Origin: Calliopum simillimum
Taxonomy: Eukaryota > Arthropoda > Insecta > Diptera > Lauxaniidae
Direction: 5' to 3'
Length of the DNA: 64,000 bases
Assembly (NCBI GenBank): GCA_951812925.1
Contig: OX638372.1
Location: forward strand, 53,752,028-53,816,027
Shown in pieces: positions 24,852-36,421 of this stretch (positions are counted from its first letter, which is position 1; every line of letters starts with the position of its first letter). The translations under genes were made by a program, and so were the position numbers. The notes beneath the pieces are model-generated. The model had not been told where the DNA came from. It did not search any database and saw nothing but the letters and a program-made list of their open reading frames with translations.

Positions 24852-25661
24852 AAAATAGTGACATCATGTTTTTTATTTTGTTTACGTTTCGTTTTACATC
24901 GTACCAGGGATGATAAATTAGATTTTCTATTTTGTATATATCGACTCAGGAGGTGACGCTGATCAAGAATATATATACTTTTCTATATCGTGAGTGGTTT
25001 AAAAGTGGTTATTTTGATGTCGAAGACAAAGAACGTCCTGGTCAGGACCTGCTAGGTGTGATCCATTATGAGCTGTTGCCAGGTGGCCAAACCATTAATG
25101 CTCAATTCTATCGTCAACAATTGATCCAATTGAAGCAGAAAATCCAGACAGAGCGGCCAACGTATGCGACCAGACATGAGTCAATCATTTTCCACCACGA
25201 TAACGCTCGGCCACATATTGCTGCCCCAGTCAAAAATTACCTGGAAACAACGGAAAACAACGGATGGGAAATTTTGCCTCACCCGCTTTATAGCCCAGAC
25301 CTTGCACCATCAGACTACCATTTGTTCCGATCGATGCAGAATGCCCTATCAGGAATACGCTTCACTTAAGTTCAAGATATCGAAAATTGGCTCGATTCAA
25401 TTTTGGCCGCCAAGCCGGCGCAATTTTTTTGGGATGGAATTCATAAATTGCCTGAAAGATGGGGAAATGTTGTAGGTTCCAATGGACAATACTTTGAATA
25501 AAATATATTGTAACATTTTTCCACAACAAAGCATCAAATTTCGCTAAAAAATTCCGGTTTTTAAGTTGTATTCCCAATAAAATAGTGACTTCATGTTTTT
25601 TATTTTGTTTACGTTTCGCTTTACATCGTACCAGGGATGATAAATTAGATTTTCTATTTTG
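24852..25661. mobile_element. Mariner-DINE chimera between 83-bp direct repeats
   Basis: 24852-24934 and 25579-25661 are 83-bp direct copies with about two mismatches (both start AAAATAGTGAC and end GATTTTCTATTTTG). Between them are a 54-bp DINE-like piece (24935-24988) and then the mariner remnant. The arrangement suggests duplication of a host segment around a rearranged insertion. Confidence 0.75.
24989..25578 (+). pseudogene. Internally deleted mariner transposase, copy 2
   Basis: This has the same internal deletion as the copy at 12002-12640 (DVEDKERPGQ joined to LLGVIHYELLPGG) but is better preserved. HHDNARPH holds an intact second catalytic Asp, and [20 protein letters not shown] holds the third. 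A TAA at 25367-25369 interrupts the frame after SGIRFT, and the tail (AAKPAQFFWDGIHKLPERW) continues in the same frame. It cannot be active because the first catalytic Asp region is absent. The 3' terminus, AAGTTGTATTCCCAATA, corresponds to that of copy 1. Confidence 0.85.
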
Positions 25662-25699
25662 CAACAAAAAACAAAAAAAAAAAAAACAATGAAGTACCA

Positions 25700-26380
25700 A
25701 AACTTCATTAGAACCAAGCTTTACAATAAAATATAGTCTTATGGAAGAAAACGGCGCATGACTCCTACAATTTGTGATACTAAGTATTTAGTAATTTAGT
25801 ATATAAAAATACAATACTACAAAATGATGAATTTCTATTTAAAACAATGTGGGTTGCTAACTTCATATTAAGCATTGGTATTCAATAAATTTCAAACGTT
25901 TTATAAATTTTTCATTGATGCTGCCTGCTGCAATTAGAGCCCAAACGTTTGCTTTGTATTGCCAAATTTGAAAGATAGTCGGTGTGTGACCGTTGGTACA
26001 CAAAAAAAAAGAAAAAATCGCCAATATATCGCGGAAAGCAAACACATACGATACTCCCTCCTATGCTTGCTATAAGCGTGATCAGTTAGCACAATACTAA
26101 CTGCACGAGCGCTAAAAGCTTGGGAAAATTAATTTTGAGTTGCAGTTTATATGTTTTTTTTTTTTCTTTACTTTATGTTTACGTAACCATTGCGAACTAA
26201 TTTTTTGTTTCTCAAGTATTTGAAGAAAAAAAAAACAGAAAAAAGTTAACGATATCGCGTTTATTCTTCGCTTCTCACGTATTTTTTTAACTTAACGTCA
26301 TTTCAAAATTAACCCAACAGGATCGATTACGTAATTTATGCTTAAGTCATGTCGCTTAGGCGCGAAGTATTCATTAGTTT
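25700..26380. other. Intronic stretch, nothing identified
   Basis: AT-rich with homopolymer runs and no exon with matched splice sites on either strand. Confidence 0.4.
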
Positions 26381-26469
26381 GCACACTATATTATTAACTA
26401 AATTTTGTGTGCTCCCATTAGGGTTTTTTTTAAATTTTTAAATTTTTTTTTTTTTTTTTTTTTTTGTGT

Positions 26470-26640
26470 TCTCTAATGTATTTCAGTTATATTTTAGAAC
26501 AATTTTCGCGTGTCGTTATCCATTCCACAATTCCGCTAAGTCGATCGATCACACACGACGCTGGAGCTAAAACCGTAGCACACGTTTACTCACTAGCGCT
26601 GTTACACCTGAACTAAACTTTTTCGAAAATTTTTCGCTAT
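26470..26640 (-). promoter_or_regulatory. Candidate alternative promoter/5' UTR
   Basis: On the minus strand, AGTTTAGTTCAGGTGTAACAGCGCTAG resembles a fly initiator region and leads within about 20 nt to GCTA|GTGAGT, a good donor. The segment is richer in GC than its surroundings. A short-isoform start for the minus-strand gene is possible; evidence is weak. Confidence 0.25.
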
Positions 26641-26700
26641 TGCCATTCTCGCTGGAAAATAAACAACAACCGAATCCAACAATCTAAACTTTTATAAAGC

Positions 26701-26746
26701 AACCAACTAACCAACCAACCAGCCAACCAACCAACCACCACCCGTC
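26701..26746. repeat. (AACC)n microsatellite
   Basis: About nine imperfect AACC/CAAC repeats with occasional AACT and AGCC variants. Confidence 0.85.
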
Positions 26747-26750
26747 CATT

Positions 26751-26970
26751 CATCCATGCATCACAGCATTTGTTTTACCATTAGCACTCATTTTATTGTT
26801 GTTGTTGTGTTTTTCGTTGTTGCTATCGCTGTCGTTAAGTTTTTCAAATGGGTCTCCTCCATTGCTTTGTCCAAGTCCAAATCGACGAGAGACGTAAAGT
26901 GCATGTAGGCTAAGTACGAATATCTAGCATTTAGTAAATTCCCTTTTACCTGTTCATAAAAGCGAAACAC
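26751..26970 (-). CDS. Candidate exon, reading frame unresolved
   Basis: On the minus strand, GCTTTTATGAACAG could be an acceptor (26949-26946 side) or, read as AACAG|GTAAAA, a donor. One frame gives VKGNLLNARYSYLAYMHF ... DLDLDKAMEETHLKNL and ends at TGA. The adjacent frame gives SRRFGLGQSNGGDPFEKLND and then an Asn-rich tail, with a possible donor AATG|GTAAAAC. Both look protein-like, and the first is in phase with the exon ending at 33820. I cannot decide between them, and the region may be noncoding with CAA-type repeats. Confidence 0.3.
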
Positions 26971-27411
26971 ATGTATTAGGGTGGGTCGAAAAAGAAAATA
27001 GATAGCATCTTTATTTTCTTTTTGTATCTTGTATTTTTAGCTCTTCGATCCGCTCATATATGATTGGTATTCGGTCTTATCGAAAAACACAGGCAGAATA
27101 AAGCCAACACTGGCATTTCATTAGGGAATGCACAGGGGTTTCAAACATTCTCGAAAACTTTTTTCTCGGACTCTTTAGAAACTATCGGAAAAACACTTTC
27201 TGGAAGCGCAAAATTCACAAGAAAGTAATGTACATAAGTGGCAATAATTTGGGACGGTAGATTTTGAAATTTTTCTCCAATTTTTTAACAGGGAATTCGA
27301 ATTAAAAACTTTCGTACGACGCCAATATATGTGAAATCCATCTATGGGTTTCCAACTTATACCGGTTTTTTGGTTTTTCATAAAATAAACTTAGCTTAAA
27401 ACTAGTAAAGG

Positions 27412-28312
27412 TGTGGTTTGGCCTACCCAAACATTAAAAACCCTAAACTGCAGTATTTCATAAATTTTCCTATATGGAAAGTGCCACGCCCTCTCATCCA
27501 TTTTTTGCTCAGAGCTTACATTTATAGCCCTTATTGTTTTTGTGAAATTTATTTGGATTTTCAGTAAAGCATTTTGAAGCTTTTGGTTATATGAGAGGTG
27601 CCACGCCTTCTTGTCCGATATCGACCTATTTTTTCTGGGAGCCTGTATTTACTGTTCCTAGTATCTGAGTGAAATTTGGTTGGATTATCTCAAAAAAAAA
27701 AAAAAACTTTCAGCATAGCATTTTGAAACTTTTGCTTATATGCGGGGTGAAACGCCCTCTTATCCGAGTTCACCCAGTTGTGACTCAGAGCGTGCATTTG
27801 TAGTCATTAGTGTTTGGTGAAATTTAGTTGGATTATCTCAAAAAACTCTTTCAGTATAACATTCGGAAACTTTTACTTATATGGGAGGTGCCACGCCCTC
27901 TTGTCCGAATTTTCCAAGTTTTCGCTCAGAGCTTGCGCTAGCCATTCTTAGTATTAATGTGTGTTTTGGTTGCATTGTCGTGAAAAATACTCTTAAAGTT
28001 GCATTTTGAATATATTTGTTGTATGGGCGGTAGGCGTGTCCGTTGACCGATTTCGCTCATTTTCAATCCCTCTAGCTAACTTTGACGACAAAGGCAGTGT
28101 CCCAAATTTCATCTAATTATCTTGCTTGGTTTTCCCGTAAAAAATATTTCCACGCACAGACAGCCAGCCGGCCAGACAGATGGACATGGCTATATCGACT
28201 CAGGAAGTGTTGGTGGTCAAGAATATATATACTTTTCCATCCTTCCACGCCTTCTTCTTTGCGTTACAAACGGAGTGACAAAGTGAATATACCCTGGGTG
28301 TAGAGTATAAAA
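27412..28312 (+). mobile_element. DINE-like element with four tandem units
   Basis: It begins GGTTTGGCCTACCCAAACATTAAA, like the start of the 24.1-kb copy. Four diverged units carrying GTGCCACGCC follow, at about 27482, 27598, 27746 and 27888, then TATGGGCGGTAGGCGTGTCC, a short AGACAGCCAGCCGGCC stretch and the end block GTGAATATACCCTGGGTGTA. Confidence 0.75.
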
Positions 28313-28659
28313 AGAAGTGTAAGGTGTCGCTAAAGTAAACTTGATTTAAATTTCTCAATAAGAATAGCATAGTTACTTTTCACTTCATGTGAAGGTTTGT
28401 AAATTTATTTGGCCGAACCCGTATATCAATACCAATTTGTTTGACAAAAGTTGCAAAAAATATAAGAAAAAAAGTATGCCTGCTGGAAAAGGAATTTCCA
28501 TTATTCGCGATTGCAAGTGCTCCCTCTCGAGAAAGGAATATATTCCGTGAAGGAATTTTACTCAAGGGACCGACGGCAAACTTCGCTGTCTCCTTTGCTA
28601 AGGTCATCGGGTTGCATTTTACATAGGCGTAGTTTAGAGTTTGAGAAAGTGAGAGGCCA

Positions 28660-29260
28660 CGGCCGAATCAAGTTTTTTGATTACTCTTTGGTTTAGCAGC
28701 TCTTTTTTCTGTATTTTTGATGGTACTGAGAGTAAAGTTATGCCTCTATAATTTCGGCAATCGCTATGTAGCCAATTTTCAGGAAAACGCTTTTCGCTCC
28801 AGATTCTGAAGAACAGAGATGATGGAGAATTTTAGTTGATGTTATTGGGCACGCTTTTAGTAGTTCAGCTGTAATTTGATCGATGCCGGTGGCCTTGTTG
28901 TTTTTCATGCCTTGGATAGCTATCAGTAACTATTTCATTGGTTGTAGGCCGCTATGATTAAGTTCGACTACTACTGCGAGTCACTGCGGCAAATGTAGTT
29001 CCTCATTCTGGTTGAGGGGATGTTGAAGACGTGGGATTTAGTATTTCACAAAAATACTCTTTCCAACATTTTAGTTGATCATCTGCGAATGTTAAAAGAT
29101 TTCCGTGTTTGTCTTTGATAGGGCGATTTTCTTGGAGTTTCCTGCCAGGTAAGTAATTTGTGGATGGTATCGTAACAATTCATTTTTAAAGGTTTTAACA
29201 AATGTAGTTTTATATGTCCCTTTTAGTTCGATCGCGAATGGCCGAGCATGTAAGACTCTA
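28660..29260 (-). pseudogene. Degenerate non-LTR retrotransposon RT fragment
   Basis: On the minus strand, one frame reads KLQENRPIKDKHGNLLTFAD, DQLKCWKEYFCEILNP, then after stops MKNNKATGIDQITAELLKA. These are typical of the stretch just before and at the start of LINE reverse transcriptases (W.E.F..LL and the NNKA.G.D.I..E.LK motif). Stops and the absence of the catalytic YADD block show a dead fragment. Clade not assigned. Confidence 0.65.
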
Positions 29261-30330
29261 TGGGAGTCATCGTTTGCTTACACTTTCTTAAAAAAGATAT
29301 AAAAAAATCTAACTTGGGAATTGATGCACAACCTCTTAGGTCAGTCGTAACGATAAATGAAGAAAATTTTGAGCCTCTCTCCTTAAGAAACCAACTACGC
29401 TTTTGAATATAAATCCTTTGTGATTAGAATATCCATTTACAAATAAATTTTTTTCGCACCACTCTTATGTTTACTTTAAAAATAAAAGCTTAAGAGAAGC
29501 TCAGCTTAGTAATCAGCAAGCCAGTTGTCAGTTAGTCAGACTGCTTAACAATGCAGCTCACACAATCACTTATTTTGTTATGGTAGCGAAGCGTCACCAC
29601 CGAGTGTTTACCAAAAATGAACAGTGATTTTCTTTCAGTTGCTTCGCTCCAAGTTCCATTGTACTCGTATCGCTCACAGTTATAGCTCCATTGTTTGTAT
29701 GCAGTACTCTGTACATATTTATGCATACAAACATACGAGTACATGGAGCTGTTGAGCTTTCAGTTTAATGAACGGCGCTCTATAGGGGTAGATGCTTGAA
29801 AGACATCAGACGTTCACTAGCACATACTGAGAAAATTTCAGAAGTTTTTAAAAAATAGCTTTTACTCCAGAAACTGCAACAAAATTAAGCTTAATATATG
29901 CTCGAAGAAGAGCTTACAGTTCTATTACTTTATCTAAGACATTAAATGAATTGTAAAGAAAAATGGTTTAACCTCATGAAGGAAGAATTTTAAGCTTAAG
30001 GATGTTAAGTTCCTTTGTTATAAGCAAACTAAATGTGTAAACCGATTCTAACTGTCAACTCTTGTAGCAGCCACACAAATATTGGAGATCTTCGTAAATT
30101 ACAAGACCTCTAATGGCGACAAGTACTAATATTTTTTTTCTTAAATTACTATGTTTTATGGAAATTTGGACAGACCGCAGACAGGAACTCTTTACCCAAT
30201 TCAGGCGCTAGAAATTCAGCCACACTAAACATTTTACTGAATTATTGAATTATTTTTGGCCCTATGCTCCTCCTAGGAGTTAAAGGAGAATACATACATA
30301 CATACATTGCTTGACCCAATACAAAACTTT
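29261..30330. other. Intronic stretch, unassigned
   Basis: Around 29505-29560, GTAATCAGCAAGCCAGTTGTCAGTTAGTCAG is a moderately GC-rich, promoter-like block on the plus strand, but no donor or coding exon could be tied to it. The rest shows nothing recognisable. Confidence 0.35.
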
Positions 30331-30334
30331 CTAT

Positions 30335-31610
30335 TACACTGTACTAGTTAAAAATTTGGTCTGACGTGAAATAGGTCATTCTTACTTAATTCGGGCATGG
30401 GGAATTCAGTGGTGTTAGCCGTTTTGCTAGATTGGCTCAACGCCCCATACAAAAAGTTCAAATCAAAATTTTTTATAGAAAGTGGTGTTTGTCATAAAGA
30501 ATCTCTTATAAAATTGTGATGAATCAATGATTTTTCATCAAAAAAATGTTTTCCTGTTCAGGATGTATTAATTGGCAATGGAGTTGCTAATTTTTTATCA
30601 ATTTATCGGATAATTCTTAACTTTATCTTTAATTTTTATCGAATTTTCTTATAGAGTTAGCGCTAGAGGGACTTGAGTATGCAAAATATGAGTACCGAAA
30701 ACTGAGCTGAGATTCTCATAAGTCTGGCCACAAGTAACAAGAAAGTGGATAACGTCAGGATCTGCGGTGGTCCATGTTTTTAAGCCCCTACCCCGTTCCA
30801 GCCTCAACATGGTTTTCCGTTTTCAGTTTTTATAGCAATTTATGATAAATCGGGACCTTTTTATTACGAATACGATCTTGGTTTTTTTCTATCACGTCAG
30901 GACCCTAAATTATCCTTGCACAAATGTGAAAAAATCACTGTTTTGAGGTCTACTGAAAGCTATATAACAAAAACAGCAAATAGTAAAATTAATTTTCGTT
31001 AATGACTACTACCCTTAACAAGCCGTACTTAAACTATTTTTCAATTGGATCACTACGTCCCAAGTTATAAGCCTTTAAAAATAGGATATCTAGCAATAAC
31101 GTACAAAGGCTATTTACGGACCGAAAAACTATAAACTTAAAATTTTATTATTCTTACCAATAACAATATTTTATTGTAAAAATTTCAAGCCTTTGCAGAA
31201 CAAGATCATATGACAAATGACAGTTCTATTCTAGATTTAGTGAATAAACCCACAAATGACTGAGCAAAATATAAAATTTTAAAAATATTCGGAAGAAATT
31301 AACGTTAAAGTAAAAAAATATCCAATAAATTGATTAAAAAGTCCGCAAATTGAATGTCAATTAATTCATCATGAACTGGAAAATATACTTTTGATGAAAA
31401 ATTATTGGTTTATCAGAAGTTACTAAGAGATTCTTTATGAAAAACACCTCTTTCTAGACGAAATTTCGATTTGAACTTTTCGTATGTGGTTATGAACCAA
31501 TCCAACAAAATGGTTAGCACCACTGAAATCCCCGTACCCGAATAAGGTAAGAATGACCTATCCCCCGCCAGACCAAAAAAAAGGTCCCAAAAACTAGTAC
31601 ATTGTTATCA
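30335..31610. mobile_element. Foldback element of about 1.3 kb
   Basis: The left arm (about 30340-30580) pairs with the right arm (about 31370-31605). Shared blocks include TGTACTAGTT at the tips, AGGTCATTCTTAC, TTTGTCATAAAGAATCTCTTA and TTTTTCATCAAAA. The centre carries the dispersed repeat also seen at 22850-23420. Confidence 0.7.
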
Positions 31611-31614
31611 GTAT

Positions 31615-32400
31615 ATATACGATTTATTTACTTTAATGTCTATAAAAGTTATCTAAAATTTAATGACGCAACATTCATTTAATTAAATGTCACTCATCCG
31701 CCCTGTTCCTAATTCCACTTTCATGTGAAAGTTGGTATAAAGTGGAATGTAAAACTTTTTGAAAAGTCGGCATTATGCTACGACTTTTCAATTAATTTTG
31801 CTTTTTTAAAGCTGTTTTTTCGATCAAATTGAGAAAAAAAAATACACACGTATTAGCTCCAGAGTTTTTTCCTTTTTTAGCGAGTAATTCTAATTTTTAT
31901 TGTAAATGTAATATTATTAATATTGCTGAAATAAAAAACTCTAACTAAAAAAATATTTTTTCCGATGACAAGTAAAAAGTCGGCATATTGGCATTTTCGA
32001 AGTCAGTGTTTGTGCGAATTATTTGACATTTCATTATATCATGGTGTAAGTAAGAATAGTTCGAAAACAGGATGCCACGTGATTTTATTTCTTAAATTGT
32101 AATAGAACATCTAATTAACCCAATAAAATGTACTGAGCATGAAAAAAAACTTTCTGAAATTCCCTCAAATCAGAGGAAACCCCATAATTGGGCATCTCGC
32201 CTAATACATTATTTTGACAGGCAAAATTGCGAGCAGTTATAATTTCAAGTGCATTGCAGCAGCCGTTGTTAACGTGCAACTCAATTAAGGTTTATAAATT
32301 TAATAAAAAGCATTTTGATTCATAAATCTTGTTCACTTGTGTGCATTTTTTAACTGACAGCGAAAAAGTTTGCATTTCTACTGTGAAAAGTTAAACGTCT
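31615..32400. other. Intronic stretch, nothing identified
   Basis: No exon, tandem repeat or inverted repeat of note. A hairpin-like TGTGAAAGTTGG/CCACTTTCACATG region near 31712-31745 is minor. Confidence 0.35.
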
Positions 32401-32439
32401 TTAACAGTCGTTGAATACGCTTCACGTCCACATCGAAAA

Positions 32440-32508
32440 TAAAAAGTAATCAACAAGTCTTCGAAATTAAAAGTAATTGAAATCACACGGATTACGGAAC
32501 AGGCCGGA
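32440..32508. repeat. Half copy of the 32690-33005 MITE
   Basis: AAAAGTAATTGAAATCACACGGATTACGGAACAGG matches the right end of the complete MITE at 32690-33005. Only this end is present. Confidence 0.6.
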
Positions 32509-32689
32509 ATATATTAAATCAACAAAGGTCGAGATTAAAGAAAAAAAAAATCGTATACTATTTGATTAATGTATTTTTTTGCAAAAGTCCCGCAAAACTT
32601 TCCACGTAACATCATTTTATTCTCCCAAATGATTGTACTAGAAATTTAGCTTAAAGACAAAATATGTTTGCTGCTTAATTTAAGATATT

Positions 32690-33005
32690 CAGGTCTGTTC
32701 CGTAATTCGTGTGTTTTCAATTACTTTTCATTAAGGTGGCTTTTTGATGAAAATGGTTAGTCCAACGATAAAAAGTATTAGAATCTTTTTTGTGAGGAAT
32801 TACAGGTTCTACAAATTACATTCAACTTATCGAATATTTCCGAAACAGTTACTTTTTCGTAAACATAAATCAATTTTATTTGAAGAACATGTAATTCTCC
32901 ACAAAAAAGATTCTGATACTTTTTATCGTGCGACTCACCATTTTCATTAAAAAGCCTCCTAAGTGAAAAGTAATTGAAACCACGTGGATTACGGAACAGG
33001 TCTAA
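32690..33005. mobile_element. MITE of about 315 bp with ~100-bp inverted ends
   Basis: The termini AGGTCTGTTCCGTAAT and, inwards, TTTCAATTACTTTTCA and GATAAAAAGTATTAGAATC recur inverted at the right end. The centre is not coding. A related, more diverged copy is at 62193-62545. Confidence 0.75.
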
Positions 33006-33009
33006 TTAT

Positions 33010-33815
33010 TTTTTTAATATACCTTGATTCAAGACGAGAAATTTGAGGTATTGCACGACTAATTCCTAGCATTGTAATAAAATAAAAACCATATCAAGCC
33101 GAAATTTTTAATAAAGAATCTATGAGCGACCGCTAAATGACATTCAAAAAATTTAAAAGAATTCTCAGCTCACTTTGTAACAACATCTTTCAGATTTTAG
33201 TGGGTAATCTTGAAGTTTCCAAAAAACGTTTTATATTTTTTAATCAGCAACTTCATTTTAACATACGAAGCTTCAAAAATTATTCAAAAAAAAAAAAAAA
33301 AAAAAAAATCTGAGAGAGAGAGAGATACGTGTATTTTTCTTTTAAAGGTCTATTTTAATAATATGTTGAAATTTCTTATGGGTGCAACAAAAGATTAGTT
33401 TTGTCAGACAGTGCAATCGGACCGAGTTATCGCAAACAAAAACGACGAGCCAGGGATCGAAAAAGTAAAAGATAGAACTACGCTAATAGAAGTTATAACA
33501 TAGATGGGATGGTAGTAGTTTGTTAATTTTAATATTAGAGAGATATGCGTATGAACATATATGTAAGTGCATATGTACCCAACAAACAATTGGAAGATCT
33601 ATTAAAAATCATTTAAATAATAATCTCGATGAATCGTCTGCGGATTCATCTGGGGGAGCCATTTACGGACCCTCCTAAATGGCTCCACACAGTTTCTACT
33701 GAACAAACCATCTCCCGAAATGAATAAACGATCTCGCGGGCTATTAAAAATGTTTGCTGGGTAAATATGTATATGTACATAAAAACATACACAATTTGTA
33801 TTCAATATAATCAAC
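33010..33815. other. Intronic stretch downstream of an ATG exon
   Basis: Contains an A run (33286-33308) followed by a short GA repeat, and otherwise unassigned sequence. On the minus strand it is the start of the intron after 33820. Confidence 0.4.
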
Positions 33816-33819
33816 TTAC

Positions 33820-33996
33820 TAGTTCTCCGGACTGCAGCTGTTGTACTGTTAGTGATTGGTTTTGATCTGCCGGTGAGCTCTGCATTTTGCTTTTGAATTC
33901 AAAGTTACAGTGCTGCTCTGCTTAGTTTTTTTGGCTTTTAAAGCTTCAAGTTTTGTTTTGACTTAGTTCAAGCGTAATTATCTAGAATATATGTAT
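33820..33996 (-). CDS. ATG-containing first coding exon of a minus-strand gene
   Basis: The acceptor TTTAATTTCTTATCTTACAG (pyrimidine-rich) ends at 33997. The exon has 111 nt of 5' UTR, then ATG at 33885 giving 22 codons (MQSSPADQNQSLTVQQLQSG, then EL), and ends in phase 0 at CTA|GTAAGT. Both splice sites are strong and agree in strand. It most likely begins the protein whose C-terminal exons lie at 3.4-11 kb, since no other minus-strand coding sequence intervenes, but the joining exon(s) were not identified. The peptide is Gln/Ser-rich with no motif. Confidence 0.6.
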
Positions 33997-33999
33997 CTG

Positions 34000-34610
34000 T
34001 AAGATAAGAAATTAAAAAGAAAAATTAAAGCTTTGATTATTTAAGTATTTATTGCATATTTGTAGGCAAAATACGAACTTTTAAAAAGAAAAACTAAAAT
34101 GAAATAATAAATACTTAAATGATAATTGTGTTCCTAATTTAGTGTTGCACTACTGTACGCATTGCTATATTCACATTATCATTTGTCTGGTATAGGCGTA
34201 GGCTTACGCTTTTAGAATTACTTATTATTTTGTTACAAAAAAATTCTACATTCTAAATTTCTATCTACTATCACTTAAGGTTTGTCGTTTGCTTCGATAC
34301 ACTTTGAATTTTAATATTCTCGTATTTTATAATTAACAAATCAAAGTGTTAGCCATGTTACCTGCGACGCTTTAAGTTTAAAAAGTAGGTGTGGCATTTG
34401 TCACTGTCTCCATACATATAGTGTGCATAGTGTGTATACTTTTCTGTTAAGATTATGTTAATCAGAAGAAGATCTTTATTTTGCTCAAACTTTTTTAATA
34501 AAAATTAAGTACAAAACACTCTTGTTACCTTTAAAAAAATGTTACTCATACGCCCCGTATAGCACGTAACAGGAGCACGTATACAATGTAGTCCGTGGGC
34601 CCGCGTACAA
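34000..34610. other. Intron upstream of the ATG exon, unassigned
   Basis: Carries a short GTAGGTGTGGCATTTGTCAC block like other dispersed repeats in the window, and otherwise AT-rich sequence up to the LINE insertion. Confidence 0.4.
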
Positions 34611-36310
34611 AAAAAAACACATTGCTGAGACTTCCAGGTCCAATTTCGAATTGCCAGTTGATTCCACCACCGGTGTTTCAGAAAATGTTGGTCCGGCGGT
34701 AGATTTTGGATCCCTCAGTTTAAGCGAAAGTGATGTTTTAAAGGGTATTCAATGTCTTAAAGCTTCAACTCAGGTTGATTCTGATGGCATTAGTGCATTT
34801 TTTATCAAAAACTGTGCGGAACACTTACTGTATCCGCTAAAAGTAATTTTTAATAGCTCTTTGAGTTCCGGGATTTTTCCTGATTGTTGGAAAGTAGCTT
34901 TTATCACACCGATACATAAATCTGGCTGTAAAAATAATATAGCTAACTATAGGCCCATTTCAAAGTTAAATGTTATCCCCAAGCTTCTGGAGTGTATTGT
35001 TAAAGAAAAACTTTTCTTTGCAGTTAAAAATACCATCTCTCCATATCAGCATGGCTTTGTTTCTGGCCGCTCAACTATTTCCAACTTGTTATTGTTTTCG
35101 GAGTATTGTCTATCAGCTTTTCAATTAGGTTACCAAGTAGATGTCATTTATGCGGATTTTTCTAAAGCTTTCGACAAAATTTCGCACTCTTTATTGTTGA
35201 AAAAATGTCAAGTATTGGGTCTACATTCGACCTTTTTGAAGTGGCTGGAATCGTACTTATTTAACCGTAAATGCTTTGTTGTATTTGATCAAGTTAAATC
35301 AGTAGCTTTTTATGCAACATCTGGCGTCCCACAAGGCAGTATTTTGGGCCCCTTGTTCTTTATTATTTTTATAAATGATATCACGTCCATTTTTGTTCAT
35401 TGTAAGTGTCTTCTGTATGCTGATGACCTTAAGATCTTCCTTAAAATAAGGAATAGATATGATATAGATCTTCTTCAGGGTGAAGTTAATAAACTCTATG
35501 ATTGGTGTATTAAAAACCGTCTCTTTCTAAATCTGAATAAATGTGTTTTTATGTCTTTTTCAAGATCAAACTCTCTATTTTCCTCTTCTTATTCCATTTC
35601 AAATACTACTTTACTGCCTGTTTCTCAGTTTAAAGATTTGGGTGTTGTATTTGATGTGAATTTTACTTTTCGTGCCCATTTGGATTATATTATACCTAAA
35701 GCTTATGCGATGTTGGGCTTTATAAGGCGTAACGGGTCCTCTTTCAGAGATCCATACACTCTTAAAGTTCTATTCACTAGTCTTGTTCGTTCGAGGCTAG
35801 AATATGCTTCGGTTATATGGAATCCATATTATGAGTGTCATAAGTTTCGACTTGAGAGAGTACAGAAATCATTTACAAGATTTGCGTTGCGTACTATTAA
35901 TTTCCTTGAGATCCCGTCATATAATGCTCGTTGCCTTTTGATTGGTTTGAAAACGTTGGATAATAGGAGAAATGTCTTGTCGTTACTTTTTTTGTTTGAC
36001 ATTGTGTCTGGTAGCGTTGATTGCCCAGAATTGCTTAATTTGATACATTTTAATGTTCCTCAAAGGGCTCTTAGGAATACAGAACCTTTTTATTTAAGTA
36101 CTGTTCGCACAAATTATGCTGCCAATGCTCCTATTGTTAGATCACTAAGAATGTTTAATAATATAAGTCGTAACTGTAATTTAGATTTTTCTTTATCTAA
36201 GAATGAAATGAGATCGACTTTAAATCGTATATTTTAAATTGCATTGTAATTACTTTCTAGTCTGTAAGAATTTATGTTCATAGACTTAATAAAGAAATAA
36301 ATAATAATTA
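34611..36310 (+). mobile_element. 5'-truncated non-LTR retrotransposon with open RT frame
   Basis: A single frame, uninterrupted from about 34611 to TAA at 36237, encodes the C-terminal part of a LINE ORF2. There is no methionine at its head (the leading codon at 34651 is TTG and the frame continues upstream), as expected from 5' truncation. Reverse-transcriptase blocks are all visible: ANYRPISKLNVIPKL, QHGFVSGRSTISNLL, YADFSKAFDKISH, SGVPQGSILGPLFF and the catalytic YADD (residues 256-259 counting from 34651). It ends with AATAAAGAAATAAATAATAA, a simple 3' tail. The endonuclease is absent. Jockey/CR1-like clades fit best; clade not verified. The lack of stops in over 500 codons suggests a young insertion. 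It is in the antisense orientation within the presumed minus-strand gene. Confidence 0.85.
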
Positions 36311-36421
36311 ATAATGTTCAGGTCGAGTCAGACAAAATTTTAAGAGTGGGGAAGTATGGTGGTTGGGCGTTTACCGTTCAAAACATCACAAAGTCATGGA
36401 TTTCAGATCAGAAAAAAATTA

